A stretch of 64,000 nucleotides of DNA from Aequorivita capsosiphonis DSM 23843 (GCF_000429125.1 NZ_AUBG01000007.1:240734-304733); one strand, 5' to 3'; numbered from the stretch's first letter, positions 7,680 to 16,645 are shown. Numbers and translations are program-made. Notes: generated from the letters alone by a model not told the origin.

Positions 7680-9281
7680 TTATTGCCTTTGTTGTTCCTT
7701 GATTTCTTTAAAAAGCTTCCAAGAACCAAATTTGAGAATTGTGGTTGCACAGAGTAAACCTGAAAGCATGGCTCCAGCAACACCAACTAAAGTAATGTCC
7801 TGCCCAGTTAAATACAATCCTTTTATTTGTGTCTTGGGACGTAGAAACGAAAGGGAGAATCTTTCGGGAGAATGCGCCAAACCATATATTTCACCACTTT
7901 TGTAATTCGTGAAATTTTCGGTAGAAAGTGGTGTTGAAACTTCGGAAGCAACCACACTTCCTTCAATTTGAGGGAAAAATCGATATAGAACCTTTAGCAT
8001 TTTAGCTTCAAAATCCTTTTTCAGATTTATATACTCATCTCCTCTTTTCATCCAATTGGTATTTTTATAGGCTTCAAACCATTCCATATTTCCTATGGAA
8101 ATTGCTTGTATAGTTGCAGTTCCAGGATTTTTGATTTCCCATTCTGGATCTTTAGCGGAAGGGAAGGAGATATAAGCAAAATTCTCTGGAGCATTTTGAA
8201 TGGTAGATTCTTCAAAAATCTTGTCGATATCATCGTGTTTGTAATACCAAAAATTATGCTTCGGAAGATTTAAAGCTTCACTGGATTTGTTCAAGCCGAG
8301 ATATAAACAAATATGCGCACTTGCGGGTTTTACATTTTTTAAATTGAATTTACAACCCTTCCTATCTGCTTCTGAAAGTAACTGATTAAAAGTATTGTTT
8401 ACGCCTACATTGCTGATCACACTTTTGCAGGGAATGAATTTTTCGCCAATTTGAATTCCTTGAACCTGGTTGTTTTTAGTTATAATCTCAGTTACATCTG
8501 CATTGATGTAAATTTTACCGCCGTGCGCCGTAAAAACTTCAAGGGTTTTTTTACAAATCTGATCAGCCCCGCCAACAGGATAATAACCGCCTTCCAAAAA
8601 ATGACCAATTACCATAGCGTGAGCGACGAAACTGCTGTTTTTTGGAGATAGTCCATAATTACCACATTGTGAGCAGAGCACAGCAATTAATCTTTTGTTA
8701 CCGGTTATTTTGCTTAAAACCTCCCAAGTAGTTTTATTTGAAAATTTTGAATATCTATTTCTGAAAAACCATCCAGCAATCTTACTTAACCACGGCTCAA
8801 ATGTTTTTTCAAAAAAGAAAGCACTGCCGCGTTTATTTGCTTTTTCTATAAGTTGTAAATACGTGTCGATTGCTTTTTCTTCCATTGGAAAATAGCCTGT
8901 TAACTGTTTTCTGAAGTTTTCCTTACCTGCTTTAAAGATATATTCCGAACCGTCAATATTTGCAACGTCGTAAACATCTCCCATAGATTCCCACGCTAAG
9001 TTTCCATCGGTTAAAAAGTCGAAAAAACCACGGAGTGAGGAATCTTCACCCATATTGCCCACGTAGTGTACGCCAACATCCCACTGAAAACCATCTTTGC
9101 GTTTAAAACTATGTGTAAAACCACCTGGAACGTAATGACGTTCGAAAATTGCAACCTTCTTTCCAGCTTTCGCCAGCCAAGTAGCAACTGTAAGTCCGCC
9201 CATGCCGCTACCAACAATAATATGATCCAAACTAGAAAAGTCGAAATTGGGTTTGTAAGCTTGGTAAAGTTTCTTGGACAT
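7680..9281 (-). CDS. FAD-dependent oxidoreductase, CrtI / retinol-saturase-like
   Basis: A 533-residue flavoprotein. The N terminus has the Rossmann dinucleotide motif GSGMGG (24-29) followed by an acidic Glu in VAIFERHYVPGG, as in phytoene desaturases, carotenoid isomerases (CrtISO) and all-trans-retinol 13,14-reductases. Residues around TGQDITLVGVAGAMLSG near the C terminus fit the second FAD contact of that superfamily. Members desaturate, isomerise or reduce polyenes or related lipids; the substrate here is not known. It lies about 29 kb from the carotenoid cluster, so it may act on another lipid. It directly follows the sulP fragment. Confidence 0.8.
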   Translation of the reverse strand: MSKKLYQAYKPNFDFSSLDHIIVGSGMGGLTVATWLAKAGKKVAIFERHYVPGGFTHSFKRKDGFQWDVGVHYVGNMGEDSSLRGFFDFLTDGNLAWESMGDVYDVANIDGSEYIFKAGKENFRKQLTGYFPMEEKAIDTYLQLIEKANKRGSAFFFEKTFEPWLSKIAGWFFRNRYSKFSNKTTWEVLSKITGNKRLIAVLCSQCGNYGLSPKNSSFVAHAMVIGHFLEGGYYPVGGADQICKKTLEVFTAHGGKIYINADVTEIITKNNQVQGIQIGEKFIPCKSVISNVGVNNTFNQLLSEADRKGCKFNLKNVKPASAHICLYLGLNKSSEALNLPKHNFWYYKHDDIDKIFEESTIQNAPENFAYISFPSAKDPEWEIKNPGTATIQAISIGNMEWFEAYKNTNWMKRGDEYINLKKDFEAKMLKVLYRFFPQIEGSVVASEVSTPLSTENFTNYKSGEIYGLAHSPERFSLSFLRPKTQIKGLYLTGQDITLVGVAGAMLSGLLCATTILKFGSWKLFKEIKEQQRQ

Positions 9282-9365
9282 TATTGATGTTTATGAACTA
9301 CAGGATTTTTCACTGCGTAAAATAATGAAACTATTCTGAGCTTCCTTGATTTATAAAAATAAAAA

Positions 9366-9392
9366 ACCGGCAACAGGTTTAGCTGTGCCGGT
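9366..9392 (-). terminator. Terminator of the PUR-family gene
   Basis: A perfect 7-bp stem ACCGGCA / TGCCGGT. On the minus strand it is followed by a T-rich run (TTTTTTATTTTTATAA), 23 bp beyond the stop codon at 9415. Confidence 0.8.
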
Positions 9393-9414
9393 GAATATTT
9401 TAAAGAATGGAGGT

Positions 9415-9810
9415 TTATATATCGTCGAATTCTATGTCAGTAAAAGAACTAGTATCAGGTTCACCAGTTTTTGCAGCTGTTTCAGCGGCTTGGGCTGGTT
9501 CTTCCGTTTCTTTTTTGTAATCTTTTTGGTGACGCTCGCTAATTACTTCTTCTCCTTTTTCATCAATTACAAAGTTGATCATCTCTTCAAGGTTGTCCTT
9601 AAATTCATTGAAATCTTCTTTATAGAGGTAGATTTTGTGTTTTTTGTAATGGTAAGAGCCATCGTCGTTGGTAAATTTTTTACTCTCGGTAATGGTAAGG
9701 TAAAAATCTCCCGCTTTTGTAGACCTTACATCAAAAAAGTAGGTGCGTCTTCCGGCACGCATAACTTTTGAAAAAATTTCTTCTTGCTCCATCGTATTGT
9801 GGTCATTCAT
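9415..9810 (-). CDS. PUR-alpha-like DNA/RNA-binding protein (DUF3276)
   Basis: A 131-residue protein with a PUR repeat at about 10-85 (FSKVMRAGRRTYFFDVR, then ESKKFTNDDGSYHYKKHKIY) and a long acidic, disordered tail ending DIEFDD. PUR-family proteins bind purine-rich single-stranded DNA or RNA. Bacteroidota carry this short single-repeat form, formerly DUF3276, whose exact cellular role is not established. An in-frame ATG at residue 7 is an alternative start. The gene is monocistronic, with a good terminator downstream. Confidence 0.88.
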   Translation of the reverse strand: MNDHNTMEQEEIFSKVMRAGRRTYFFDVRSTKAGDFYLTITESKKFTNDDGSYHYKKHKIYLYKEDFNEFKDNLEEMINFVIDEKGEEVISERHQKDYKKETEEPAQAAETAAKTGEPDTSSFTDIEFDDI

Positions 9811-9876
9811 AATTTCTATATTTTGCTAACGTTTTGCCAAAAATCCAAAAAAAAACGATATAAGCCAAAGTAATAA

Positions 9877-11634
9877 TTACATTTCTTTTTCCAAAAGTTG
9901 TTTGGCGTATAGTTCCTTATAGTAGCCTTCTGTATTTACTAATTGATTGTGTGTTCCTTGCTGAATTATTTTCCCTTCATCTAAAACAATTATTTTTGTG
10001 GCATTTTTTGCTGAAGAGATTCGGTGACTAACAAGAAGTGTGGTTTTTTTCTTTGAGATACGCTTTAGGTTTCCAAGAATTTCTTCCTCTGTTTCTGTAT
10101 CTACGGCTGAAAGACAATCGTCAAACAATAAAATCTGCGGATCTTTGATAATTGCCCGAGCTATGGACACCCGTTGTTTTTGTCCTCCACTTAGGGTGAT
10201 TCCACGTTCGCCCAAAACAGTATCATAACCTTTGGTAAAATCGATGATGTTCTCATGGACCGCAGCATTCGTTGCAGCTTCAATTACTTCTTCATCGGAA
10301 GCTTGCTCCTTTCCAAACCGAATATTATTCCGAAGCGAATCACTAAAGAGAAACGCATCTTGGGGCACATACCCAATGCTTTCGCGTAAATCTTCTAAGT
10401 TTAGCTTTTTTATTGGCGTGCCGTCAATATTCAACATGCCTTCTTCCACATCATAAAGGCGCCCTATAAGTTCGAGAATAGTTGATTTTCCAGAGCCAGT
10501 ATTACCAACAATAGCCAATGTTTCACCTGGTTTCACACTAAAGGAAACGTTTTTAAGCGCGGTGATACCCGTATCAGGATAAGTAAAGCTGAGGTTTTGG
10601 AATTCAATGGTGCCTTTAACTGGCGTTTTTTCAGTTACATAATTCTCAATATCCGGTTTCGTTTCCATAAATTCATTGATTCGTTTTTGTGAAGCTTCTG
10701 CCTGCTGGATCATGGAGGCCACAAAACCTACAACAGCAACTGGCCAAGTGAGCATATTCACATAGATCAAGAATTCAACGATGGTCCCAAATTCTGCAAT
10801 TTCACCGTTTATATAACGCAATCCACCAATATAAATAACCAGAATATTACTAACACCAATCAGTAACATCATCAAAGGAAAGAATAAGGCTTGAACTTTG
10901 GCGAGATCAATATTTTTGATTTTACTGCCCTCGGCAAGTTCTTCAAAATTTTTATTGGTTCTCGGCTCAATTCCGTAGGCTTTTATCACGGCTATTCCGC
11001 TGAAACTCTCTTGTGTAAAGGTTGTTAACTTTGAAAGATATTGTTGTACAATCGTGGTGCGATGATTTATGAGAACGCTCAATTTGTAAATGGCCACGGA
11101 AAGTATGGGCAATGGTGCAATGGCATATAAGGTAAGGGTAGGCGCCTTATAAAACATGTAGCTGATAACCACAACAAAAAGCGTTATCGTAGTGATACTG
11201 TACATGAGCGCTGGCCCAACATACATCCTTACTTTTGAAACATCCTCACTAATTCTATTCATCAAATCGCCAGTTCGGTTTTGTTTATAGAAACCTAGGG
11301 ACAGCTTTTCGTAATGCTGGAAAACTTCATTTTTAAGGTCGTATTCTACATATCTTGAAACCACAATAAAGGTTTGCCTCATAATAAAAGTGAATAATGC
11401 CGAAAGTAATGCCGCACCCAATAGCAAAAGAATGTTGATAAGAAGTTCGTGTTTAACAAGTGCCAAATCGGTTACATCACCGTTCATATATTGTTTCACA
11501 ATGGTTACAGAATCGCCAATTTTCATGGGCACTACCAATTTAAAAACGGTGGCAATAATGGTGATAAAAACTCCGAGGATAAGGCGTCCTTTATATTTTA
11601 AAAAGTATTTATTTAGATATTTTAATTCTTTCAT
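9877..11634 (-). CDS. ABC exporter, fused permease and ATPase (MdlB/MsbA type)
   Basis: A 585-residue half-transporter. Residues 1 to about 310 form a six-helix type IV exporter domain (including GFYKQNRTGDLMNRISEDV). The C-terminal ATPase has a Walker A loop GNTGSGKST near residue 375, the signature LSGGQKQR, Walker B ILLFDDCLSAVD and the switch His in VSHR. All catalytic motifs are intact. It probably homodimerises in the inner membrane and exports a lipid or drug-like substrate; the substrate is not inferable. It stands alone, divergent from the leucine dehydrogenase gene. Confidence 0.92.
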   Translation of the reverse strand: MKELKYLNKYFLKYKGRLILGVFITIIATVFKLVVPMKIGDSVTIVKQYMNGDVTDLALVKHELLINILLLLGAALLSALFTFIMRQTFIVVSRYVEYDLKNEVFQHYEKLSLGFYKQNRTGDLMNRISEDVSKVRMYVGPALMYSITTITLFVVVISYMFYKAPTLTLYAIAPLPILSVAIYKLSVLINHRTTIVQQYLSKLTTFTQESFSGIAVIKAYGIEPRTNKNFEELAEGSKIKNIDLAKVQALFFPLMMLLIGVSNILVIYIGGLRYINGEIAEFGTIVEFLIYVNMLTWPVAVVGFVASMIQQAEASQKRINEFMETKPDIENYVTEKTPVKGTIEFQNLSFTYPDTGITALKNVSFSVKPGETLAIVGNTGSGKSTILELIGRLYDVEEGMLNIDGTPIKKLNLEDLRESIGYVPQDAFLFSDSLRNNIRFGKEQASDEEVIEAATNAAVHENIIDFTKGYDTVLGERGITLSGGQKQRVSIARAIIKDPQILLFDDCLSAVDTETEEEILGNLKRISKKKTTLLVSHRISSAKNATKIIVLDEGKIIQQGTHNQLVNTEGYYKELYAKQLLEKEM

Positions 11635-11772
11635 TTATTTTGAAAATTTCTCTTTTTGAAGATTTAAGCAATGAACTTTATGCATTGTTTTATTTAAGAA
11701 ATAAACAGCTAGTTATGTTTATGTAAGAAAGAAACTAAATTTTTTTAAATTCTTAAATTAGTGGTCTTTACT

Positions 11773-11803
11773 TTGCGATATTTCTAACAATTAGCTACTT
11801 TTG
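11773..11803 (+). promoter_or_regulatory. Bacteroidota-type promoter of the leucine dehydrogenase gene
   Basis: TTG at 11773-11775, a 20-bp spacer and TACTTTTG at 11796-11803 match the -33/-7 elements of the primary sigma factor of this phylum. The predicted transcript starts about 35 bases before the ATG at 11845. Confidence 0.75.
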
Positions 11804-11844
11804 CACCGTCTTTTTAGAGGATCAATAACATAATTAAAAAAGCT

Positions 11845-12942
11845 ATGACATCTGAGGTAATCAATACAAGCGAACTACATAAAATGGACCCGGTTTTTGG
11901 GCAATTGTCTTTTGACAATCACGAGCAAATCGTTTTTTGCAACGACAAAGATACTGGTTTAAAAGCAATAATTGGTATTCATAACACCGTTTTAGGACCA
12001 GCTTTGGGTGGTACTAGAATGTGGAATTATGCCAGCGAGTGGGAGGCATTAAATGACGTATTACGTCTTTCTCGCGGAATGACTTATAAGAGTGCGATCA
12101 CAGGTTTAAATCTTGGCGGTGGGAAAGCTGTTTTGATAGGTGACGCCAAAACTCAAAAAACTCCTGAATTAATGTTGAAGTTTGGAGAGTTTGTACATTC
12201 CTTAGGTGGAAAGTATATTACTGCTGAAGATGTTGGGATGGCAACAGCAGACATGGATTTAGTGCGTACGGTTACGCCTTATGTAACAGGTATTTCTGAA
12301 TCTAAAGGTGGAAAAGGAAACCCATCACCCATTACAGCTTACGGTGTTTTTATGGGAATGAAAGCAGCGGCTAAATATTCATTCGGAAGTGATGTACTTG
12401 AAGGTAAAGTGATTTATGTTCAGGGAATTGGAAACGTAGGCGAAGGTTTGGTTGAAAACCTTACCAATGAAGGCGCGACAGTATATATATCTGATATCAA
12501 CAGAGAGCGTTTGGAAGAAGTACGCGACAAGTACAGCGTTAAAATCTACGAAGGAGATAATATTTATGCCGAAAAAATGGACATCTATGCTCCTTGTGCG
12601 CTTGGTGCTACTCTTAATGATACCACCATCAACCAGCTACAGACCAAGATAATTGCAGGTGCGGCAAATAATCAATTGGCCGATGAAAAGAAACACGGAC
12701 AAATGCTTCGCGATAAAGGAATTGTATGGGCGCCTGACTTTTTGATAAATGCTGGTGGAATTATAAATGTATATGCTGAACTTGAAAATTATGACCGAAA
12801 GGAGATAATCAGAAAGACAGAAAACATCTATAATACTACCTTGGAAATATTGAAAAAAGCCGATGCTGAGCACATTACATCTTACACTGCAGCATATAAT
12901 ATTGCACAGGCAAGAATTGACGCAAGAAAAAGCGAAAAATAA
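11845..12942 (+). CDS. Leucine / Glu-Leu-Phe-Val family dehydrogenase
   Basis: A 365-residue NAD-dependent amino-acid dehydrogenase. The catalytic segment GLNLGGGKAVLIGD carries the substrate-binding and catalytic lysine region, and GIGNVGEGLVENL is the NAD-binding Rossmann loop. The length and motifs fit leucine dehydrogenase, which reversibly deaminates branched-chain amino acids to 2-oxo acids in the cytoplasm; valine or phenylalanine preference cannot be excluded. It has its own promoter and is followed by an inverted repeat that may end its transcript. Confidence 0.9.
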   Translation: MTSEVINTSELHKMDPVFGQLSFDNHEQIVFCNDKDTGLKAIIGIHNTVLGPALGGTRMWNYASEWEALNDVLRLSRGMTYKSAITGLNLGGGKAVLIGDAKTQKTPELMLKFGEFVHSLGGKYITAEDVGMATADMDLVRTVTPYVTGISESKGGKGNPSPITAYGVFMGMKAAAKYSFGSDVLEGKVIYVQGIGNVGEGLVENLTNEGATVYISDINRERLEEVRDKYSVKIYEGDNIYAEKMDIYAPCALGATLNDTTINQLQTKIIAGAANNQLADEKKHGQMLRDKGIVWAPDFLINAGGIINVYAELENYDRKEIIRKTENIYNTTLEILKKADAEHITSYTAAYNIAQARIDARKSEK

Positions 12943-12963
12943 GTTTCAGTTTTCTGAAAACAC

Positions 12964-12971
12964 TATCTTTG
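12964..12971 (+). promoter_or_regulatory. Likely -7 box (TATCTTTG) for the nusB operon
   Basis: TATCTTTG followed by GCAGCGC is a good match to the phylum's -7 element and start region. No clear TTG is seen at the usual distance, so support is partial. The predicted start falls at the 5' edge of the 12975-12996 hairpin. Confidence 0.5.
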
Positions 12972-12974
12972 CAG

Positions 12975-12996
12975 CGCACAGGAATTTTCCTGTGCG
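12975..12996 (+). terminator. Inverted repeat after leucine dehydrogenase: terminator or nusB leader hairpin
   Basis: CGCACAGGAA pairs with TTCCTGTGCG, a 10-bp perfect palindromic stem, followed by TTGTTTCTT. It may end the leucine dehydrogenase transcript. Because it begins about where the nusB transcript should start, it could instead be a 5' hairpin of the nusB mRNA. Confidence 0.65.
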
Positions 12997-13027
12997 TTGT
13001 TTCTTAAACCTAGTTCTTTAAAATAAT

Positions 13028-13972
13028 ATGCTTACAAGAAGACATATCCGAGTAAAAGTTTTACAGTCTATCTATGCTTATAAACAGACTGAAAACCCAA
13101 GTATAAATGTACAGGAGAAATTTTTGCACCACAGTATTGGGCAAATGCAAGACCTTTATTTATTGATGTTGCAATTAATGCTTGCAGTGCAGGACCAAGC
13201 AGAAAGTTTTCTTACCCGTTCCCAGAAGAAGCACTTAGCTACGGCCCTTGAAAAGAATCCAAGCCGCACCTTTATTGATAATAAAGTGTTGCAGCTAATT
13301 CGAACGAATCCTACTTTTTCTGATATTATTGAAAAGAAAAGACTTGATTACTGGGCGCTAGATGGAGAATATGTAACTATCATTTTCAACGAGCTAAAAC
13401 AGTTGAACTGGTATAATGATTATCTATCTAAAGAGGAAGCTACTTTTAAGGAAGACCAGGATTTTATTCTAAAGGTTTTCAAGGAAGTGATTGCTCCTAA
13501 TGAAAAACTATATGAGTATTTAGAAGATAAACGCCTCACTTGGCTTGATGATTTTCCTTTGGTAAATACTGCCATTGTTAAAATGCTAAACAAGCTTTCA
13601 GAAAAAAATGCTTCGCTATTATTGGTCCCTGAACTTTATAAAAATGAAGAGGATCGCGAATATGCACTACAACTTTTCAGGAAGGTAATCTTAAACGAGG
13701 AAAAACTAAACGCCCAAATAGAGGGGAAAACGCCCAACTGGGACCAAGAGCGAATTGCTGATATCGATTTAATAATCCTGAAAATGGGGATTGCTGAGTT
13801 TATGTATTTTCCGTCTATTCCTGTTAGAGCCACCATTAATGAATACTTAGAGGTTTCCAAGGAATATTCAACACCTAAAAGCAGCATCTTTGTAAATGGT
13901 ATTTTAGACAAGATAGTAAAGGAGTTTTCAGAGGCTGGGCTACTTAATAAAATTGGTCGAGGACTTCAATAA
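13028..13972 (+). CDS. nusB: Transcription antitermination factor NusB (long Bacteroidota form)
   Basis: A 314-residue NusB. It opens with LTRRHIRVKVLQSIYAY, the RNA-contacting first helix of NusB, and the conserved core continues near the C terminus with IADIDLIILKMGIAEFMYFP and ATINEYLEVSKEYSTPKSSIFVNGILD. Enteric NusB is about 140 residues; the extra central helices here are normal for this phylum. NusB with S10 binds boxA in rRNA leaders, and boxA-like sites are present in the rRNA operon of this window. It heads a nusB-DUF1573-yajC cluster. Confidence 0.95.
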   Translation: MLTRRHIRVKVLQSIYAYKQTENPSINVQEKFLHHSIGQMQDLYLLMLQLMLAVQDQAESFLTRSQKKHLATALEKNPSRTFIDNKVLQLIRTNPTFSDIIEKKRLDYWALDGEYVTIIFNELKQLNWYNDYLSKEEATFKEDQDFILKVFKEVIAPNEKLYEYLEDKRLTWLDDFPLVNTAIVKMLNKLSEKNASLLLVPELYKNEEDREYALQLFRKVILNEEKLNAQIEGKTPNWDQERIADIDLIILKMGIAEFMYFPSIPVRATINEYLEVSKEYSTPKSSIFVNGILDKIVKEFSEAGLLNKIGRGLQ

Positions 13973-14026
13973 GAGTAAAAAAATCCTTATTTTTGGCGAT
14001 CTAAAAACATAAAAAATCTTATTATT

Positions 14027-14506
14027 ATGAAAAAATCAGTTTTAATAGTTGCTATTCTATCTGTTTTTGCATTTTCTTCTTGCAAGGATAATGCAGCAGA
14101 AAAAGTAAACGAAGAAAACGTAGCTGCAGCAGCAGACCGCGATGCAGAATCAGGGAAATTTCCTGTAATGACATTTGACGAAGAACAGTTTGATTTTGGA
14201 ACTATCGATAAAGGTACCAATGTAGAGCACGTTTTTAAATTTAAGAACACTGGTGATGCACCTTTAATGATTGTAAACGCTAAAAGTAGTTGCGGTTGTA
14301 CTGTCCCAGAATATACTAAAGAATCTGTAGCGCCAGGTGCTGAGGGTGAAATGTTAGTAAAATTTAATGGTAGCGGTCAAAACCAAGTTAGTAAAACTGT
14401 TACGATTACTGCAAATACTCAGAAAGGTTCTGAAACCTTAACAATTAAAGCTTTTGTAACTCCTAAAGGAGGTGCAGCAGCTCCAGTTAAAACCCCAAAT
14501 TCTTAA
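14027..14506 (+). CDS. DUF1573 lipoprotein
   Basis: A 159-residue lipoprotein: MKKSVLIVAILSVFAFSSC is a signal sequence with the lipobox Cys at residue 19. The mature domain holds the DUF1573 pattern FDFGTIDKGTNVEHVFKFKN, then KSSCGCTVPEY, an ASH/MSP-like immunoglobulin fold. The function is unknown; the domain is very common in Bacteroidota envelopes. It lies between nusB and yajC in the usual flavobacterial order and is probably cotranscribed with them. Confidence 0.9.
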   Translation: MKKSVLIVAILSVFAFSSCKDNAAEKVNEENVAAAADRDAESGKFPVMTFDEEQFDFGTIDKGTNVEHVFKFKNTGDAPLMIVNAKSSCGCTVPEYTKESVAPGAEGEMLVKFNGSGQNQVSKTVTITANTQKGSETLTIKAFVTPKGGAAAPVKTPNS

Positions 14507-14533
14507 GTTAAAGCTTCGGAATAAATAATTGCT

Positions 14534-14824
14534 ATGGAACAAATACAAAGTTTTTTACCTATTATATTATTGTTTGTGGTGATGTATCTTTTTTTGATAC
14601 GTCCACAAATGAAAAAAGCCAAACAAGAAAAAGAGTTTGCCGCTCAACTTAAAAAGGGTGATAAAGTAATTACAAACGGAGGTCTTCACGGTAGAGTTTT
14701 AGAGCTTAATGACGATGGTACTTGCATCATAGAAAGTGGTGCCGGAAAGCAAAAGTTTGAAAGAGCTGCCATCTCTATGGAGAAAACAGCTAAAATGAAT
14801 GCTCCAGTAAAAGAAAAGAAATAG
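14534..14824 (+). CDS. yajC: Preprotein translocase accessory subunit YajC
   Basis: A 96-residue single-pass membrane protein. The segment FLPIILLFVVMYLFLIRPQM (residues 7-26) and the following basic stretch KKAKQEKEFAAQLKKGDKV are diagnostic of YajC. It associates with SecDF at the SecYEG translocon. It lies 27 bp after the DUF1573 gene, and a strong terminator follows, so it closes the nusB operon. Confidence 0.95.
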   Translation: MEQIQSFLPIILLFVVMYLFLIRPQMKKAKQEKEFAAQLKKGDKVITNGGLHGRVLELNDDGTCIIESGAGKQKFERAAISMEKTAKMNAPVKEKK

Positions 14825-14849
14825 GTAACTATAGAAATTTCAAGTTAGA

Positions 14850-14897
14850 AACACCAAACTCCAAAGAACAAAACTTAGGATTTGGTGTTTTTTTTTT
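14850..14897 (+). terminator. Terminator of the nusB-DUF1573-yajC operon
   Basis: AACACCAAA at 14850-14858 pairs with TTTGGTGTT at 14881-14889, followed by an unbroken run of T. This is a classic intrinsic terminator 25 bp after yajC. Confidence 0.85.
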
Positions 14898-14924
14898 GAA
14901 TTCGAGTTACGTACATTTCCAATT

Positions 14925-14972
14925 AAAAAACTCCCTCTCGCTATCTTGTAAATAGTTGAGGGAGTTTTTTTT
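14925..14972. terminator. Second, bidirectional terminator-like hairpin
   Basis: AACTCCCTC at 14929-14937 pairs with GAGGGAGTT at 14958-14966. A-rich DNA lies before it and a T-run after it, so it could work on either strand. It lies between the convergent yajC and pepT genes. Confidence 0.75.
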
Positions 14973-14997
14973 GGTACTTTTTCTTTTATTCGTTCTT

Positions 14998-15083
14998 GCC
15001 CCATCCCTAAAGGGTGGCAATAATTCTGTGAACAATTAAAATTATTAACACGTTTTTGCTCCCCTTTAGGGCTGGAGGTAAAG
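14998..15083. repeat. Pair of REP-like palindromes (CCCTAAAGGG / CCCCTTTAGGG)
   Basis: CCCCATCCCTAAAGGGTGGC near 15000-15019 and CTCCCCTTTAGGGCTGGAGG near 15060-15079 form two related GC-rich inverted words about 40 bp apart in otherwise AT-rich DNA, directly after the pepT stop. Similar words are common between genes in this phylum. They are probably extragenic repeats and not genes. Confidence 0.6.
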
Positions 15084-15084
15084 C

Positions 15085-16347
15085 TTACTCTTCTTCACTT
15101 TTAAACCTTGAAAGGTCTTCTGCCGTTATTTGGGCAATGTTAACAATAACTTCCACCGCTTTCTGCATACTCTCCACAGGAACATACTCATATCTTCCGT
15201 GGAAGTTGTGACCACCAGCAAAAATATTTGGACAAGGTAGTCCCATAAAGCTTAATTGAGATCCATCAGTTCCGCCGCGTATTGGTTTAATAATGGCTTC
15301 TATACCAGCTTGCTCCATGGCTTGTTTGGCAATTTTCACAATATACATTACAGGCTCGATTTTTTCACGCATATTAAAATATTGGTCTTTTATTTCAACC
15401 GACACCACTTCTTCATCGTGTTGTTCATTTAACTCATCGGCAAGTTGTTGCATCATTTCTTTACGGGCCTCAAAATGATTTTTATTATGGTCACGAATAA
15501 TGTACTGCATTTTTGTTTCATCAACAGAACCCTTTATATTGTGAAGATGAAAAAAGCCTTCGCGGCCTTCAGTGTGTTCTGGAGTCTCAAGTCTTGGCAA
15601 GGAATTGATGTAATCTGTAGCAATATACATGCTGTTGATCATTTTTCCTTTGGCAGAGCCGGGATGAACAATTTTTCCTTTAACAGTAACCTCAGCACCT
15701 GCAGCATTAAAGTTTTCATACTCTAATTCGCCCACTTGGCTACCGTCCATAGTATAAGCCCATTCCGCTCCAAATTTCTTAACGTCAAATTTATGTGCGC
15801 CACGGCCTATTTCTTCATCTGGAGTAAAACCTACGCGAATCTTTCCGTGCTTGATTTCAGGATGCTTTACAAGATATTCCATTGCTGAAACTATTTCTGT
15901 AATTCCCGCTTTATCATCGGCTCCCAAAAGAGTGGTGCCGTCTGTTGTAATCAGGGTTTGTCCTTTGTAAAGTAATAAATCCTCAAAATAATCTGGCGAA
16001 AGAACGATGTTTTTTTCTTTATTAAGAACAATATCTTTTCCATTGTAATTCTCATGGATTTGAGGTTTTACATTGGCTCCCGTAAAATCTGGAGAAGTAT
16101 CAAAGTGAGATACGAAGCCTATAACAGGAACAGGATGCGAAACATTGGAGGGCAAAGTAGCCATGATGTAGGCATTCTCATCAATGCTTACATCTTCCAT
16201 TCCTATTTGCTTCAGCTCTTCAGCAAGTTTATTGGCAAGATCCCATTGTTTCTTAGTGCTTGGAGTGGTATCACTGTTTGGGTCGCTTTCAGTATCAATG
16301 GTAATATAACTTTTAAAGCGGTCAATAATGTGTTGTTTTTCAATCAT
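15085..16347 (-). CDS. pepT: Peptidase T (tripeptidase)
   Basis: A 420-residue M20 metallopeptidase. Zinc-site segments are visible in order: GFVSHFDTSPDFTG (His-x-Asp), LLGADDKAGITEI (bridging Asp) and GFTPDEEIGRGAHKFD (catalytic Glu pair), with GTDGSQLSFMGLPCPN near the C terminus. The enzyme releases the N-terminal residue from tripeptides in the cytoplasm. The start at 16347 (MIEKQHIIDRF) is preferred over an in-frame ATG 21 bp upstream because it matches the family's N terminus. It is a single-gene unit. Confidence 0.93.
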   Translation of the reverse strand: MIEKQHIIDRFKSYITIDTESDPNSDTTPSTKKQWDLANKLAEELKQIGMEDVSIDENAYIMATLPSNVSHPVPVIGFVSHFDTSPDFTGANVKPQIHENYNGKDIVLNKEKNIVLSPDYFEDLLLYKGQTLITTDGTTLLGADDKAGITEIVSAMEYLVKHPEIKHGKIRVGFTPDEEIGRGAHKFDVKKFGAEWAYTMDGSQVGELEYENFNAAGAEVTVKGKIVHPGSAKGKMINSMYIATDYINSLPRLETPEHTEGREGFFHLHNIKGSVDETKMQYIIRDHNKNHFEARKEMMQQLADELNEQHDEEVVSVEIKDQYFNMREKIEPVMYIVKIAKQAMEQAGIEAIIKPIRGGTDGSQLSFMGLPCPNIFAGGHNFHGRYEYVPVESMQKAVEVIVNIAQITAEDLSRFKSEEE

Positions 16348-16472
16348 AACTTTTCTTTTACAATGCAAAATAAAGCATATTCAAAAGAAGAATGACGTGG
16401 TTCATTGTATTTTTAATAAATACTTGGTTTCATAACGAATTTATCCCAATTTCTTTATTTTTTGTTAATGCT

Positions 16473-16500
16473 TTGTTTTTGAATTATTTTCTTATATTTG
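16473..16500 (+). promoter_or_regulatory. Promoter upstream of the TonB receptor
   Basis: TTG at 16473-16475, a 17-bp spacer and TATATTTG at 16493-16500. The -7 box is identical to that of the rRNA promoters. The spacer is at the short end of the usual range. Confidence 0.6.
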
Positions 16501-16611
16501 GGAAATATAATCTAAAATCATTGGTTATTTAATTCCTAATTGATAAATATTTCTGTTTTTGCTCATTTTTAATGAGTAATCAGTATTCGAGTGTGCTGGT
16601 AAATAAAAAGT

Positions 16612-16645
16612 CAAAATAATAAAAAGCTTATTTTGTCTTTTTTTA
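16612..16645 (+). terminator. Terminator-like hairpin inside the TonB-receptor leader
   Basis: CAAAATAA at 16612-16619 pairs perfectly with TTATTTTG at 16628-16635, followed by TCTTTTTTTATT. On the plus strand it lies between the promoter and the coding region, so it looks like an attenuator. It is weak because the stem is AT-rich. Confidence 0.5.
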
